A stretch of DNA of 64,000 bases from Raphanus sativus (lineage: Eukaryota; Streptophyta; Magnoliopsida; Brassicales; Brassicaceae), in assembly GCF_000801105.2 (NCBI RefSeq), contig NC_079511.1, positions 25,668,638-25,732,637 of the forward strand, given 5' to 3'. Of the stretch, positions 23,841-36,522 are shown piece by piece. The notes below the pieces were generated by a model. It saw nothing but the letters and a program-made list of their open reading frames with translations. It was not told the origin of the DNA and ran no database searches. Each line of letters starts with the position of its first letter. Positions within the stretch are counted from its first letter, which is position 1. Made by a program: the position numbers and the translations under genes.

Positions 23841-26800
23841 AGAACCCTATGGCCCATTGGGTCCATCTAGATGGTGCGAATGATTTCGACCATGAGAATG
23901 ATGATTAGCTTGAATACGAGACTTCATATTGCCTTAAAGAGGCCAATTAGATTTCGACATCATTTTACTTTGTCTTCGTTCTCTATAGTGGACCAAGCCA
24001 CATTACATTAAGAGATAAAAGATATTTTATTCAAGGTCATGGCTAGTCCAACCTCATGATGTCTAAAGGCACACATCTGAAAATCTCTGATGCATTACAT
24101 TCCCCATAAATCAAAGTGGAATTTATCAAAGTTTCAAAGACATTCATATGAATGGTCTATATATATTGAAACTATGGGCAAAGGAAAGAAAGGATTCCTT
24201 ATGATTTATGAAAATGCCCAAGGCCAAAGGAAAGTCCTAAAGACTATACCTACTATGTCTATAGGCCTTCATTAAGCCAAGATAAATATGATTGTGGGTT
24301 AAGTACCCCAAATCACTTTTCAAAGAGTTCAGATGGCACGACATGCTCGGCCATCCAGGCTCTATTATGATGCATAAAATACTCTTGAACTCATTTGGAC
24401 ATTCCTTGAAAGAAAGGAAAAGAAGTCCGACCAGGGCATTGCCTAAAAGGCATTATATTCACCCTATAAGTCCCATTGAATTAAGAAGAAAATATGGTTT
24501 CCAACAATGGGCAAAAAGAAATAAGAGTACCTAAATTAAAAATCGCCTAAGTGGTCGAGACTACATTCTCTATTGATCTAGAGATCAATATGATATTAGG
24601 CAAATAGCCAGGGTAATCATGTTTGATTGACCTACGAAAATTATCACTTAGATGGCATTACCATACTTAGCCATCTGAATTATGATGCAGAGATTTAAAA
24701 GGGCACAAATGCTATCCCATAAGATCTCACGTTTGTGCAATATATATATATGCACAAGGGAGTTTATTGTCCCAAGCACCACGAATTAGAGTATGTTCAT
24801 GAGGGGGAGTGAAGACAAATTCCATGATACATGATCATACTAAAATCCGTGAAACATGGTCCACAACCATATTACATATTGGTTGAATTTATGATATTAT
24901 GACCATTACCTATAAGGTTCAAAATCTAAAAGTCCATATGCTTGGGCACATCATGAGTTATAAAAGATTAACTTGCATCAGGCCATAGATATTATATCAG
25001 GCCATATAAGTGATAATAAATATTCCCACCTCAGACTAATACGGGTCATGAGTCCAGACATATATCATATTAAGATATTATGAATAAATCCACCACAAAT
25101 ATATGTGCCATCTAAGATCATATGATCTTAGAATCTCATAAGGAGGATTGGAAATATATGTTGGATATATATTATGAATATACTTTCTCCATAAGTTTAA
25201 AAGAAACCTTGAGTCAAAATGGGTGATTTAATCATATGCCAAGGAACAAGGATTACATAAAGTTTATGAATCCCAATATCCAACATTGAAAGGAGAAAAG
25301 TAATAAGCTGGTAAAGAATGGTATCAACCATCATTGTCTTGGCAAAGATCCTCGGACTAGAAAAGATTTATAGACGTCCATATGCTACAATGGTAGCAAA
25401 TAAAATGCCAGACACATTGACCCGAGAAAGAATGACTATGTCATCCCAGCTTAGCACCACACGGTTTTGATGTCTTAAAGACACAACCAAGTTGCTACAG
25501 AGTCTAATATAAGACTGAATATATGTTCCAAAAGGAACCTCGGAAATTAAAGAAAGGTGCAAAAGAAACCGAGGTCATAGACTTTCCAGACAAGGCCGAA
25601 ATGGCTATGCCGTCAGTATCAACACTTGGGGTTCGGGACGCCGGGCCTCATGGTACTGAAGGCATTGATAATGATGAGATCTCAATGAATTATTTGATGT
25701 TTGGAAGGAAACCATATATATATATATATAAATGTGTCGACACAATACATTCATAAGAAAAAGCGTGAATATGTAGCACATGAATAATGAATCAAGGATC
25801 ATGAACCCACGCAAGAGTACTCATAATTATGAATAAAGAAAGAAACGTGGGGTTTCTAAAGTGACAAATTAAAGGCGTATTGAATTTGCCATGAATATGT
25901 AAACGCCATATGATGCCCAGTGAATAGATAAATCCTGAAAGAAGGATAAAATCGTGAGACAGACCAAGGGAGGTCTATATAATCCAAAGTGGTGGATAAT
26001 ACTACATATGTCACTACATATAATGTCTGGAAGAAATTCAAAAGATGTAGTATGTTATATATGACTCACTGGATGATGATAATATTATTGGTACCTAAAA
26101 GGTTTACCAAAATATACTGAGCTCAGAATCATAAGATGAGAAAAGAAGTTCTCATGAACAGCATTTTCCTAAAGCTGTCCATGGACTGAATTAAATTGCT
26201 ACATGTAAGCAAATGAAAAAGTTCTATAAGAACAATTCAATTCAGTCAATAGAGGAATTTTTAAATTTCTTGTGATATACTAACCAGCCTAAGATAGGTT
26301 AAATGGTTATTCATCAAACCTTAGAAAGGTTATAGACCATCACCACCAATTAGCAAAATTTGGTAATACTTATGGTTGGTCAAAATTCTCAGCATGAACC
26401 AACCAAGCTGTGGTATGAATGAATAAGCTATCATAAAGATAAGCTATAAGATCAAAGTTCATCTTTGAACAAAAAGGTGTAGGACCGCATTATGCGTCCA
26501 TATGCGACCCAACGGGTCCGACCATATTATAAGATTTGGTCCATGATAAAGCTGTAGATCATGGATGTCATTAGACATAAATTTGAGGATCAATTAGATA
26601 AATTCTATGTCATGACCATGTCCGGCCTAGATCAGTCTAATCGTCCATATATATATGTGTACGAATTGCCTGCACACTAAGACTGCAAAATGACTTAGAT
26701 CGATCATAGATAAACTATGGATATAAGGATCATGATCTAACAGACATGACCTATGTATAAAGTTGTCTATGGCAAATAATATTATACTCATAAAGCTAAG

Positions 26801-27236
26801 GCATGTCCATAAGTCCTAAAGAGCTAAGTAGCTCATACTTGATATAATGATGATCTATATTATATAAAGGATCTAAAGTACTAGCCGACCAATATTATGA
26901 AAAGGAATATAAAAGTGATTTGGTCAAAGACCATAATCAAACGACCAGAGTATAAAATAGTACATTTTATCTAAAGTACTTAAGTGGTCGATATCAAAGT
27001 GGTACATTTTCTAAAGTATCATCAGGATTCTAAGAGACATGATATGTCCGAACAATACAAGATTGTTCAAGTAAGAATCCATGAACATCTATTCAGCAAG
27101 TGATGTTCAAATCAGGGAGAGTAGTATGTGTTGTACTCTTTTTCCTTAACTATGGTTTTATCCCAATGGGTTTTCCTAGTAAAGGTTTAATGAGGCAACA
27201 TTAAGCATATTATGAACTCATATGGTTATGGCATCC
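23841..27236 (+). pseudogene. Element B: decayed Copia pol
   Basis: Around 24310-24410 the frame reads FRWHDMLGHPGSIMMHK, the GAG-pre-integrase/zinc-finger segment of Copia pol. 25523-25690 resembles the linker before RT (ending NDEISMNYLMFG). The rest is too degraded to assign, and no intact catalytic triad was found. A TATATATATA microsatellite lies at about 25716-25729. Confidence 0.65.
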
Positions 27237-27245
27237 AAGGGGGAG

Positions 27246-27592
27246 TTTTATAAAATCCATTGTGTTGATGGACCATAACCAAGTACTTAACCAAGTACTA
27301 GACAAGTCCAACAAGTACAAGAGGAAGTACAAGGAGGTTTACATCCGGTCTACATCGGTTCATCTACAAACCGGACCGAGATCAGAAGACTCAGTCAACC
27401 TTGGAGATATCACCATGACCAAGTCTTCTCTATGACATCAATGTAGTCAATGTAATCAATGTGTAGATTTTATTCCTTGTAAAGCATTTGTAAACCCTTG
27501 TATCAAACCACTATATATTGTGGTGTTGGCTAATGAGAAATACACACAACTTTCTCACAAATCACTCTCCACATTCTCTTTAGTTTATAACA
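27246..27592 (+). repeat. Element B 3' LTR
   Basis: 347 bp, preceded by AAGGGGGAG and followed by CATAT. It starts TTTTATAAAATCC where the 5' copy has TGTTACAAAATCC. Two further single-base differences were seen near its left end. Confidence 0.9.
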
Positions 27593-27597
27593 CATAT

Positions 27598-29193
27598 GTT
27601 GAACTTGTTTGATGATTCAACACCCATGATGGTTTCTTTGTTTTCTTAAGACATACTATATGTGAAAAACCTTTAGTTTTTCAACATTCCACAATAATGT
27701 CGATAACATTATTGGGGATGGCTATATATCAGTAAACTTCAGGTTTACTACTCATTTATAATTTTTGCCATCCTTCTCTTATGCATGTATTTTCATCATA
27801 AGCTTTTATAGAACCAATAGTAATTTTTACATATATTACTAGATACTATATTTATTTATTTCGAGAGAGGATAGATATTTGTCACCTTTAATAGCCATGT
27901 ATGATGACCCAATATCTGTCAAGTATATCTATCTCCATCCTGAATCTCAAAATATTGTTTAGAAAAATAATTTTCATGTCACATCGATATTTCCATTTAT
28001 TTTCTGAATTACCCAGAAAATCTTAAAACATCAAGATGAATATTAAATCCATGAAAAATGGTCTGGATTCATAAGAGATGAAGTCTATTTCACTTCCTTT
28101 CTCTTTTCTTATCAATACAGATAGGCTAATATTTTGGCGTACGACAAATACGTACCAAACGTTTCTTTTCTTGCCATATCTGTAGCAAACCTTTTCTGTT
28201 TGCCTTTTATCACTCGACCATTTTCATTTACGTGCAAGTTCTTATTATTTCATAGGGACGGTATATTCTTCCTCGTCCTCTTCCACGACCACAAAAGCGG
28301 TTTCAACCGCATCTACACCCTCGTCCTTTTCTAATAGGACCAACTTAATGGTTTAGTATCATGATTTTCAACTTTTGAGTTTTCATGGAGGATTTACATC
28401 AACTCCAACTATTCAGTAAATCCTTTCTTTCAAGGATTTAGTTTCTTAAAGATCTTCTAGATCTTTTCTCATGATACACCTCATCTTATAAACCATCATC
28501 AAATTGGTGTAAATATCATGACTTTTCTTTTCTCATCTGATTAATTTATCGATGATTTCTCAAAGCTCATTTTCTCTCAGGTGTATATTTACACCCAGTG
28601 CCCAGATCATATAATTATTTTCGTAATATCTAGGGCATTAATTTCAAGCTTTGTCAAACTCAACATGATTACTGAATTCATAATAATATAAATATAAACA
28701 AGAATTAAAAGCATAATTTAAATGCAGAAATTAAAAGCATAAAATAAAGGCAAAAATTAAATTGCGTAAACTTAAATTGCAGAAATTTAAATAGCATAAA
28801 TAAAATTGGGGGCCTAGTTCACCATATGATCCAGGAGTCTTAGACTTCCATATTGATCATTTTCAAAGGTTTGAGGCGACATAGTCGGCCATATTAACTT
28901 TTTTCTTTTAATCAAGGTCCGAGTAGGCTTAGCCTTCCATTTTTGACCTTTTATTCACGGAGGTAAAACCTACCACGTGTTTCTCTGATCGTGAAGGCCT
29001 AACCTATCTTAACGATCAGTTGGGAAGACAACGCCTATCATCCCGGAAAATAAACGGAGAAGGCCTAGCCTCTCACTCCGAAATAATAAATAAAAATTTA
29101 AATAAATTAAATATATTTAAAGACATAAATTTAAAACTTATCTCGCTGGTATAACTTTGCATCGGTATAAGAGAGCTTGTCGTGCTGATAACA
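27598..29193 (-). pseudogene. Element A: decayed Copia gag and leader
   Basis: Read on the minus strand, 28340-28130 gives a glycine/arginine-rich stretch followed by CYRYGKKRNVW, a zinc knuckle that has lost its second Cys and its His. The DNA beyond is leader. At its right edge, TGTTATCAGCACG marks the primer-binding region next to the LTR. Confidence 0.6.
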
Positions 29194-29493
29194 TGTTGTG
29201 AACTATTAGCTCAAATGCATCCTTGGTTATAATATGATTTATGTTTATTATAATTTTGTTGGTGTTTTTGGAGAAGAACAAAAACGTGAGAGAGAGAAAG
29301 TCATAAAGAGCAAAGAAGAGAGATGTATTCACTTATCAATGTTGTATCATGTACAAGCTATTTATACTAGAAGAAGAAAAGATTAGTCATCTTCTTTTTA
29401 ACACATACGAAGACATGTGTAATTGATGACAATGATATAAATTGTAATGTCATCACACGTGTTTGCCAGATGGATGATCACCATTATTTAACA
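29194..29493 (-). repeat. Element A LTR (right; 5' LTR of the element)
   Basis: 300 bp, matching 4665-4964 with two differences. Followed by AGTTT, the right copy of the target duplication. Confidence 0.92.
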
Positions 29494-29562
29494 AGTTTTT
29501 TGTTTGATCAAAACTTTTGAGTTTTTAAAATACGAAATTCTATGTGCATGGCGCGAATAATA

Positions 29563-32500
29563 TCTATACTAATAAAGTAGACTTTTTATCTCCTTGGGGG
29601 AAAACCAAAATTAGTTGATGTGATCTGGTGTTAGTTTATTTTTGTTATTCTGGTTTATTTTGGATTAATGTCTTGATTTTTTTAGATGTCATAATTCTTA
29701 TGTTACAACTTTTTAGAATAGTCTAAACTATTTCTTAATATTTTGTATGTACACTTAAAATTCTTAACTTTAGTTTTTATATATATATTTGTTTTCATAG
29801 CTAATATATTATTATATAATAAAACTAATTTATTTTTTAACCCGCAATTCATCTGCGATTAATCGAATGATCCAGTAATTCGGTAAATCATCTGATTCAA
29901 TGTTTGGGTCGGGTTTCAAAAAACACTGGGTTATAGGATTTTTTTGTATTTGATGTTGATGATGGAGAATATAGCCTCTACAATTCTTCCAGTTTAACGC
30001 AATCGACGTCATTCATATAATCAATCCAGAAATCACATTCATCCCACCATATCCTATTGAATGGTTCTTTAGTTCCTGCTTTCTCAGTTTCATTGTATAC
30101 TAGAGTCGGCCCGCCCTACGGGCGGAATGTATTTTACTTGTGATATAGGTTATAATTAACTTTTAATGATTTTATGATTTTTTTTTATATTTTCATTTGT
30201 AAGAGATGTGTGTGATAATGATTTTTGTCTTTTAAAGAATTTTAGGTGAGAAAAGATTATATGTGATAAGATATATTTTAATTGTTTACAATAATTGTTT
30301 CTGCTGTTTAAAAAATTAACTTTATGATACTTTATGTTAGTTAAATTTTATTTACTAAATTAAATTATTTGACATATAATGTGTTGAATTTGATGATAGT
30401 GTATACATGTCTTTTATCTGTAACTCAATTAAAACATCAGAATATTGAAAGTTAACAAAAAAATGAACAATGAATTAATTTTTAATGATTTGTTTGTGTT
30501 TATAAATAGTTATGTTATTATTATTTTATCGTATTAAGTTATAGTTTTTACATCTGTCCAATTCAAAACCAGTAAATTTTTTTAATTATTTTGTCTATTC
30601 ATTTGTCGAGTATTATAAACTTTCTACAATATATATATATATATTATTTATTTCATTATATTGTGTCGATATAATGAATATCCACTTATCGGTTAAATAT
30701 TTATATTACCAAACATTATCGACTAAAGCAATAACTTCATTTATCGTAAAATTTGTTAAGAAAATAAATTTAAAACTGAAGTGAACATATAGAAGAGCAC
30801 GGACCAAAACCACATTGTTATGTGTGATGAGCATTTCCAAAAATAATTTCAAAACTTCAAATAGGAAATTTCACATCCTCTTTAAAAAAACTTCAAAACT
30901 TCATATTTGAAACTCTAGTGTACAAAATTTCATATTTGAAATTCCTTATTTTTAAGTTCTTGCAATTACTTGTTTTTAGTGTCAACTTTTATTGTTATCA
31001 CTTTAGTCCTTATAATTTTATTATCTTAAATAATTTTTGAAACTTTTAGTTTTTATAATTATCTTGTCAACTTTTATCTTTATAATTTGCCTTTATAATT
31101 TTATAATCTTATACAATCTTATATAATTTCATATATGTTTTAGTTATCATTTTAGTCATTAATTAAAGTTTTAGTCATTGTTCTTATTTCTTTTGTGTAA
31201 TTATGTATTAGAATGTAATATTTTACTGATTGTATTAATTATAATATTTTATTATATATTCTACATTAATTTAAAAGTATTGTGATTCTTATTAAATTTT
31301 ATCAACAATAAAGACTAAAGTGTAAAATATATAAAAAACTTAAAGTATCGTGATTTTATTAACTTTTATCAACAATAAAGACTAAGCGTAAAATATAAAA
31401 AATTTAGTTAGATTTGAATTCTTCTTTTGGAGAGACACAGCTTCAAATTACAAATTTGAAGTTTTGGCGACTTCAATAATCAAAATCTGGTTCAGTTTGT
31501 ATTGATCTCAAGGCTATGTGTGAAAGAAATTCTGTCAAGGCCAAAAATTTATTTATTTAATTCAAATGAAACAAAGCCAAATAAACTGATTCAACCACAA
31601 ACTTCTGAATACTTTAAAGAAACTAAAATCTGAATTCATTTTAGCATATGAATGGAGCATCCGACTATCGGTGAAATACAGCCCAAGTTGTGGAGCATAA
31701 CATTTATAGTCAAGAAGCTATCTCAAACCTAAAACCAATTATTTGTTTGTGATGTTCTGACCATTTTGTCTCAGAAAGTATTTGTTATATTATCTTCCAT
31801 AGGCTTCTTCCTTGGTGCTTACTCTAAAGTTTGATCAGTCTGACATCCACTAAGCTATGTACGCTTCTCTTTCTTTCTCGCTACTTGTTTCTTAAACCCT
31901 TGGCCTTCACTTTCCTACAGATTCATTATCTATCCTTCACCATCTTCTCAAAAAATTCATGTGAAAGAGTCCTTCGGATATGCCCAACTTTATATCATCC
32001 TTCCCTGTTTCTTGCGTTAGCATATTGATTATGCTCTGCAGAGACATAGATCTGATTGCGACATGGATAAAACAACCTTGGTTTCCAGACATAAGCTTTC
32101 TAGTCTTTTATGAAGCTCGATGGCAAGCCCATCAATACACAAAGGCTAGCACCTACATCACTGCGAAGAGGAGATGACGTTAGGTGGGATGATGGAGACA
32201 GCATAGTTAATTTTGCAAACTCTTCAAGTTTTCAGTTATACCTAGGATGGTACACTCAATTTGGGATTTGCAGAAAGCGATCTAAGTAGAGTCTCTGGTT
32301 TCAGCATATCATTCTTGAGGGTATATAACCATTATATTATCTTTGAGTCAGACCATCCACTTATGACACGTTTAAATAGGGATATATAAATAGAAAGTAG
32401 AAACAAAGCTGTTTGGAAACATGAACTCGTAAACAAAACTTATTAGAAATTAATTAGTTTTGAGAAAGTAAATGTGAAGCACTTGGAATTACGAATGCAC

Positions 32501-34239
32501 GCTATGCGTATTTAACAAAATCCATCCAAAAAAGACAAAAAAGAAACAAAACTCATCCAAAATCCTTGCAGAGACACTCACCAGTCATTTGTTACAGGTG
32601 TTGCATACCTGATAATCAGAAAAGCATCCATTTTCAGCGTTTGTATAAAGTTATTAGTTTTCTATTATTTTTTTACTCTATCCAGATTAGAGTCGGAGTT
32701 AGAAGGTACCCAACTTCTAGTAATAATTTCACCGGAGACGTTACCGTTTTGCTGCAACTCATCAGCAATCACCGAGAAGGATCCAAGATGGCTGAGTTAG
32801 AAGGGAAGTATGTCCGGTAAGGTGAAGCGGCGGTGGATCTAAACTGTTGTTCACCGCTTAGGAAGACGACGAATCACTCAAATAGAGAAGCTCCACTGCT
32901 TGTGTAGGCGGAATCTTAATCAATGAAACCACCAGCATTCTCGGGAGTTGGCTTTGTTAGTTGTCGTTGCCACCACCGATATGAAGCGATCCAAGCTATG
33001 TTGCTTACTGGAACCGCCCAACCCCGCCAGATCTAGATCCGAATGCTCTGGTAAGATCGAGCAACATAACAATTCCGAGCAACACGGGAAACTCTCGAAT
33101 CAGAGAGACGAAATTTACAAAAGCTTTTGGAAGCGTGAGAATGATTCTCAAGGGATGGGTCTGAATTTTTTTATAGGTGGAGATCTACTACTTGGAGGAG
33201 GGATAAGATTCATTGAATGACTGATCTTGGTTGCAGTGTATTGAAATAGTTAAGATCTCCTTAATGAAGTTGAATCAATGGAAAACGTAACGCGATCCAT
33301 TATAGAAATGGCTACAAATCTCGACAGTCACCGTCTATGCCGAAGAACAAACCCTTTTCACCCACACGAATTGGGGTTAGCGCAGAGCAAAGTGGTCGCT
33401 GGGCTGAAAACGAAATACAAACTTAAGTCCAATTTTCAGACAAAGCCCAGATGGTAGACAAAATTATGAATCGCTGAGTTTTAAATAACAGGACACGTGG
33501 CGGCATGGCAGAGCTCGAATTGTTGCGCTGGCATCTGATGTGGAGGGCCCTGGAGAGAGGGAACTATACTTTATATATAAAGATGTATAGATGGTGTGAG
33601 AGTTCAGACGATACTCCCTTTACTTTTTCCAATTCAATCATTGTCGAATTTCCAGTTTCATTGCTCGGAGTTAAAGACAAATCAGTGTAGAGATGTTCAA
33701 ACTAGGCTACAACAATTTTGGCAAGCTTGAAATGTTAAGAAAGGAGAAAGATATTGGGGTTGATATGTTGTTGATTAATGGGAAGGTACACCGATTTCTT
33801 ATTTCAGTTTACCAGTTAATGATTGCTTACTTTTAAAGTAGCAGTTTTCTTATGCATCATCTCCTTTTTCAGGTGGTGTTCTACATGCGTTAATCAACTT
33901 TTTAAGGTTTAACACTTTTAAACATTTCTTGAAAGAAAGCTCAATCTATGACACGAGTATTTAAGATTCCAACTAAAAAAAAAATTTACGACTATTAATT
34001 TTTATTCTATTTTTATTAAATCGATTAGTAACAACTACTTATGCTATTTTACTTTAAACTAAATAATTTCAAAAATAATAATATATTACGATCGCTAATC
34101 ATTATAAAAAAATCAGAAAATATTATTTTTTACATATTTTCATTTTACATATTTTATTTACTAAAAACATATAATAAATTATAAATTTAAGTAAGAAAAA
34201 AACATACAAATCCGGCGCGTAGCGCCGAAATATCACTAG
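29563..34239 (+). mobile_element. Helitron (outer), interrupted by a second Helitron
   Basis: Begins TCTATACTAATAAAG after an A. Ends with the hairpin CGGCGC-GTA-GCGCCG (34213-34227), a short spacer and CTAG, followed by T. These are Helitron termini with insertion between A and T and no target duplication. Subtracting the inner element (30100-33591) leaves about 1.2 kb. No RepHel protein is present, so it is non-autonomous. The 3' end is clear; the 5' end is inferred from the TCTATACTA consensus. Confidence 0.65.
30100..33591 (-). mobile_element. Helitron (inner), minus strand
   Basis: On the minus strand the element starts TCTATACATC at 33591. It ends with the hairpin CCGCCC-GTA-GGGCGG (30125-30111) and CTAG at 30103-30100. 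The flanks are A and T, as Helitrons require. The 3.5 kb between are AT-rich at the left. A less AT-rich stretch (about 31480-33560) with short frames could be a captured gene fragment, but I could not identify it. Confidence 0.65.
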
Positions 34240-34837
34240 TTCGGTAATATGGTAATATAGTAAAGTTTGAAAATGTGTCAAAAATCGCCCAGGACGAGCC
34301 TAGGTTGGGTTCAGCCCATGGGTCTTAGCATAAGTTTAAAATTAGGAAAAACCTCATTCAAGCCCACTAAAATAACGGAAGATTCTAATACGACATCGTT
34401 TCCTATCGAAGCCACGCACAAATATCCTCCGTGCCAATAGAGAGAGACTTGAAAATCAAATCCGAAATTAACAAAAAGGTTGAAGACGATATCCCCTCTG
34501 CAGCAAAAGAGGTTTCGACTCTCTTCCTTTTCTTCTGGGATACTCTTATATCATTTTACCTATTTTTGAATCTTAAATCCAGTCGTCGATCTGCTGAAAC
34601 TCCGATCAGTCCAATTCGAAATTGATTCTTTTGAATTTTTCTTTTGTTGATTCCAAACTTACATAGATCATATGTAATCTTGGATGATTCTTCTGTGTTA
34701 TACTAGTTCTGATTGATTCCGAGCAAAGTGACGTCGTTTTGTAAATTTTTTGGAGTTAGGTAACAGTAAAGTTTGCTGTTTTCTTTGTTATGTAATGATC
34801 ATTTTTGAGGTTTGTCTTTTGTCTCTTTTACTTCAGA
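34240..34837 (+). promoter_or_regulatory. FLX-like 3 upstream region and 5' leader
   Basis: Host sequence between the Helitron and the FLX-like gene. A leader intron is likely, because the ATG at 34838 lies two bases after an acceptor (ACTTCAG). The donor may be AAAGAG|GTTTCG near 34511. Confidence 0.45.
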
Positions 34838-35897
34838 ATGTCTGGAAGAGACCGATACCACCGAGAGATTCAAGACCCTTACCATGACCGACGTCGTTTC
34901 TCTCCAGAGAGACCATTCCTTCGAGCACCTCCACCTCCATCATTGTTAGAAGATCTTCAGATACAAGAAGCTGAAATCCGGAGGCTTTTGGGTGATAACC
35001 ACAGACTAGCTGACGACCGTGTGCTCCTGGAGAGAGAGCTCGGTTCTGCCAAGGAAGAGCTTCACCGGATGAACCTGATGGTTTCTGATCTCCGTGCCGA
35101 GCAAGATCTGCAGTCGAGGGAGTTCAGTGAGAAGAGGCATAAACTTGAGGCGGATATTCGTGCTATGGAGTCTTACAAGAAGGAGGCTGTACAGCTGCGT
35201 GGCGAAGTTCAGAAGCTGAGTGAGATCAAACGTGACCTGAGTGGAGACGTTCAGATACTTAGGAAAGATTTGGTGAAGTTGCAGTCGGATAACAAGCAGA
35301 TCCCTGGGTTGAGAGCTGAGGTTGATGACCTGCAGAAGGAGCTTATGCACGCTAGGTATATTCTAATGCCTGAAACATCTGGTTTTGGTTGTAAATGCTA
35401 AAAGGAATTGTTTTGCTTTTGGAACAGAGGGGCTATTGATTATGAGAAGAAGGAAAAGTTTGAGCTTATTGAACAGCGGCAGATAATGGAAAAGAACATG
35501 GTTTCTATGGCCCGTGAAGTTGAAAAGCTACGAGCTGAACTTGCGACTGTTGATAGTAGGCCCTGGGGTTTTGGTAGGACTCTCCTAGATCTCTCCTGGA
35601 TAGATTTTTGTACTTCAATTGATGTCGCTAACTGCTGTGGTGTGATGTTATGTGTCCAGGTGGATCGTATGGGATGAATCTCGGCAGTATGGATGGCGCT
35701 TACCGTGGTTCTTATGGAGAAACCGATGGTTTTCTGGTACTCATGCTTGTATCCTTGTGTAGTTTGATTTTTTCTTGTGAACTTGTACTTTGACACGCCT
35801 TATTATATTGCTTGTTTCTTAGGGATCTTCGGAAAGGAGTCAATATTACAGCCATGGGTCTGGTTCGCAGAAGAAGCCTCGCTTGGATCGTCACTGA
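34838..35897 (+). CDS. FLXL3: FLX-like coiled-coil protein (FLXL3-like)
   Basis: Exons 34838-35355, 35428-35573, 35660-35736 and 35823-35897 join in frame (GT-AG) to 271 residues. The N-terminus is R/H/P-rich ([18 protein letters not shown]). A long coiled coil covers about residues 40-220 (heptads with many E, K and L), and a glycine/tyrosine-rich tail ends QKKPRLDRH, a possible basic nuclear signal. This matches the FLOWERING LOCUS C EXPRESSOR (FLX) family; by order and sequence it corresponds to Arabidopsis FLX-like 3 (At1g55170). Family members act with FRIGIDA-type complexes on flowering-time genes, but the specific role of FLXL3 is less clear. The gene looks intact. Confidence 0.88.
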
Positions 35898-36470
35898 ATC
35901 ATAAATAATATTTGGAAAAGAGAAAGGTGAGTCTAAATTGGCCACTTTGAAACAGTCCTCTTGTTGTTTTATGGGTATGCATCTACTCTAAATCAAAACG
36001 TTAGCTCTTCTGCTCTCTCAATAAGACATTTTAATTAAGTAAGTTAGTTGGCTAAACTATGTCGTATGTTTCTATAATTCAGTGATTTGGTTTCTCCTGT
36101 TTGATAATAGACATGTCCTATTATCCCGCTTATTCTTCTGCTCGCATCTCTTACTCTCTGACTGTTTGTAAATGATAATTCCTCTGATAGAAACCTCAGA
36201 GGAGGATGCCCTTGTGCCAGTAAGTTTGAGAAAACATACTGGCACTAACAAAATAAGGGAAATCTATATGACATTCCCCTCTTCCTGCTTCAATCCCACA
36301 CTCCTTCCTTCTGTTGTATTTTTATTTATAAAGATCTGGTGAGCTAACCTAACCTAACCTAACCCCTTTCTAAGGGGTTGAAGGCTTTAAATATAAGGAG
36401 AGGTTTGAGAGAATGTAGTTGATTGTGGCCACATTTTTTTGGAGAGTTGCAATTGCTTGTTTATGGAAGC

Positions 36471-36471
<1 letters not shown>

Positions 36472-36518
<47 letters not shown>
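36472..36518 (+). repeat. (AG)n microsatellite
   Basis: About 23 AG units; on the other strand it produces a meaningless poly-LS frame. Confidence 0.9.

Positions 36519-36522
<4 letters not shown>

Larger units (their letters stand above)
7257..27592 (+). mobile_element. Element B: Ty1/Copia retrotransposon nested in A
   Basis: 347-bp LTRs (7257-7603 and 27246-27592) are flanked by the duplication CATAT at 7252-7256 and 27593-27597. TTATCAGCACGAG follows the left LTR as the primer-binding region. AAGGGGGAG precedes the right LTR as the polypurine tract, which sets plus orientation. Element C interrupts its leader; without C it is about 7.0 kb. About four LTR differences were seen, including loss of the starting TG in the right copy (TT). 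Gag and pol carry many stops. Confidence 0.9.
4665..29493 (-). mobile_element. Element A: Ty1/Copia LTR retrotransposon, outermost host
   Basis: Two 300-bp LTRs (4665-4964 and 29194-29493) begin TGTTG and end AACA. They are flanked by the 5-bp duplication AGTTT at 4660-4664 and 29494-29498. A purine tract read on the minus strand (AAAGGGGAGTG) abuts the left LTR, and TTATCAGCACG lies next to the right LTR, so the element is on the minus strand. Removing the inserted element B and its duplication leaves about 4.5 kb. That remainder holds gag remnants (27598-29193) and degraded pol remnants (4965-7251). The reverse transcriptase core was not found. Two differences were seen between the LTRs. 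Confidence 0.9.

Noticed and set aside
36344..36366. CTAAC repeats, possible telomere-like tract
   Set aside because: The unit is CTAAC, not the plant telomere CCCTAAA, and there are only four units.
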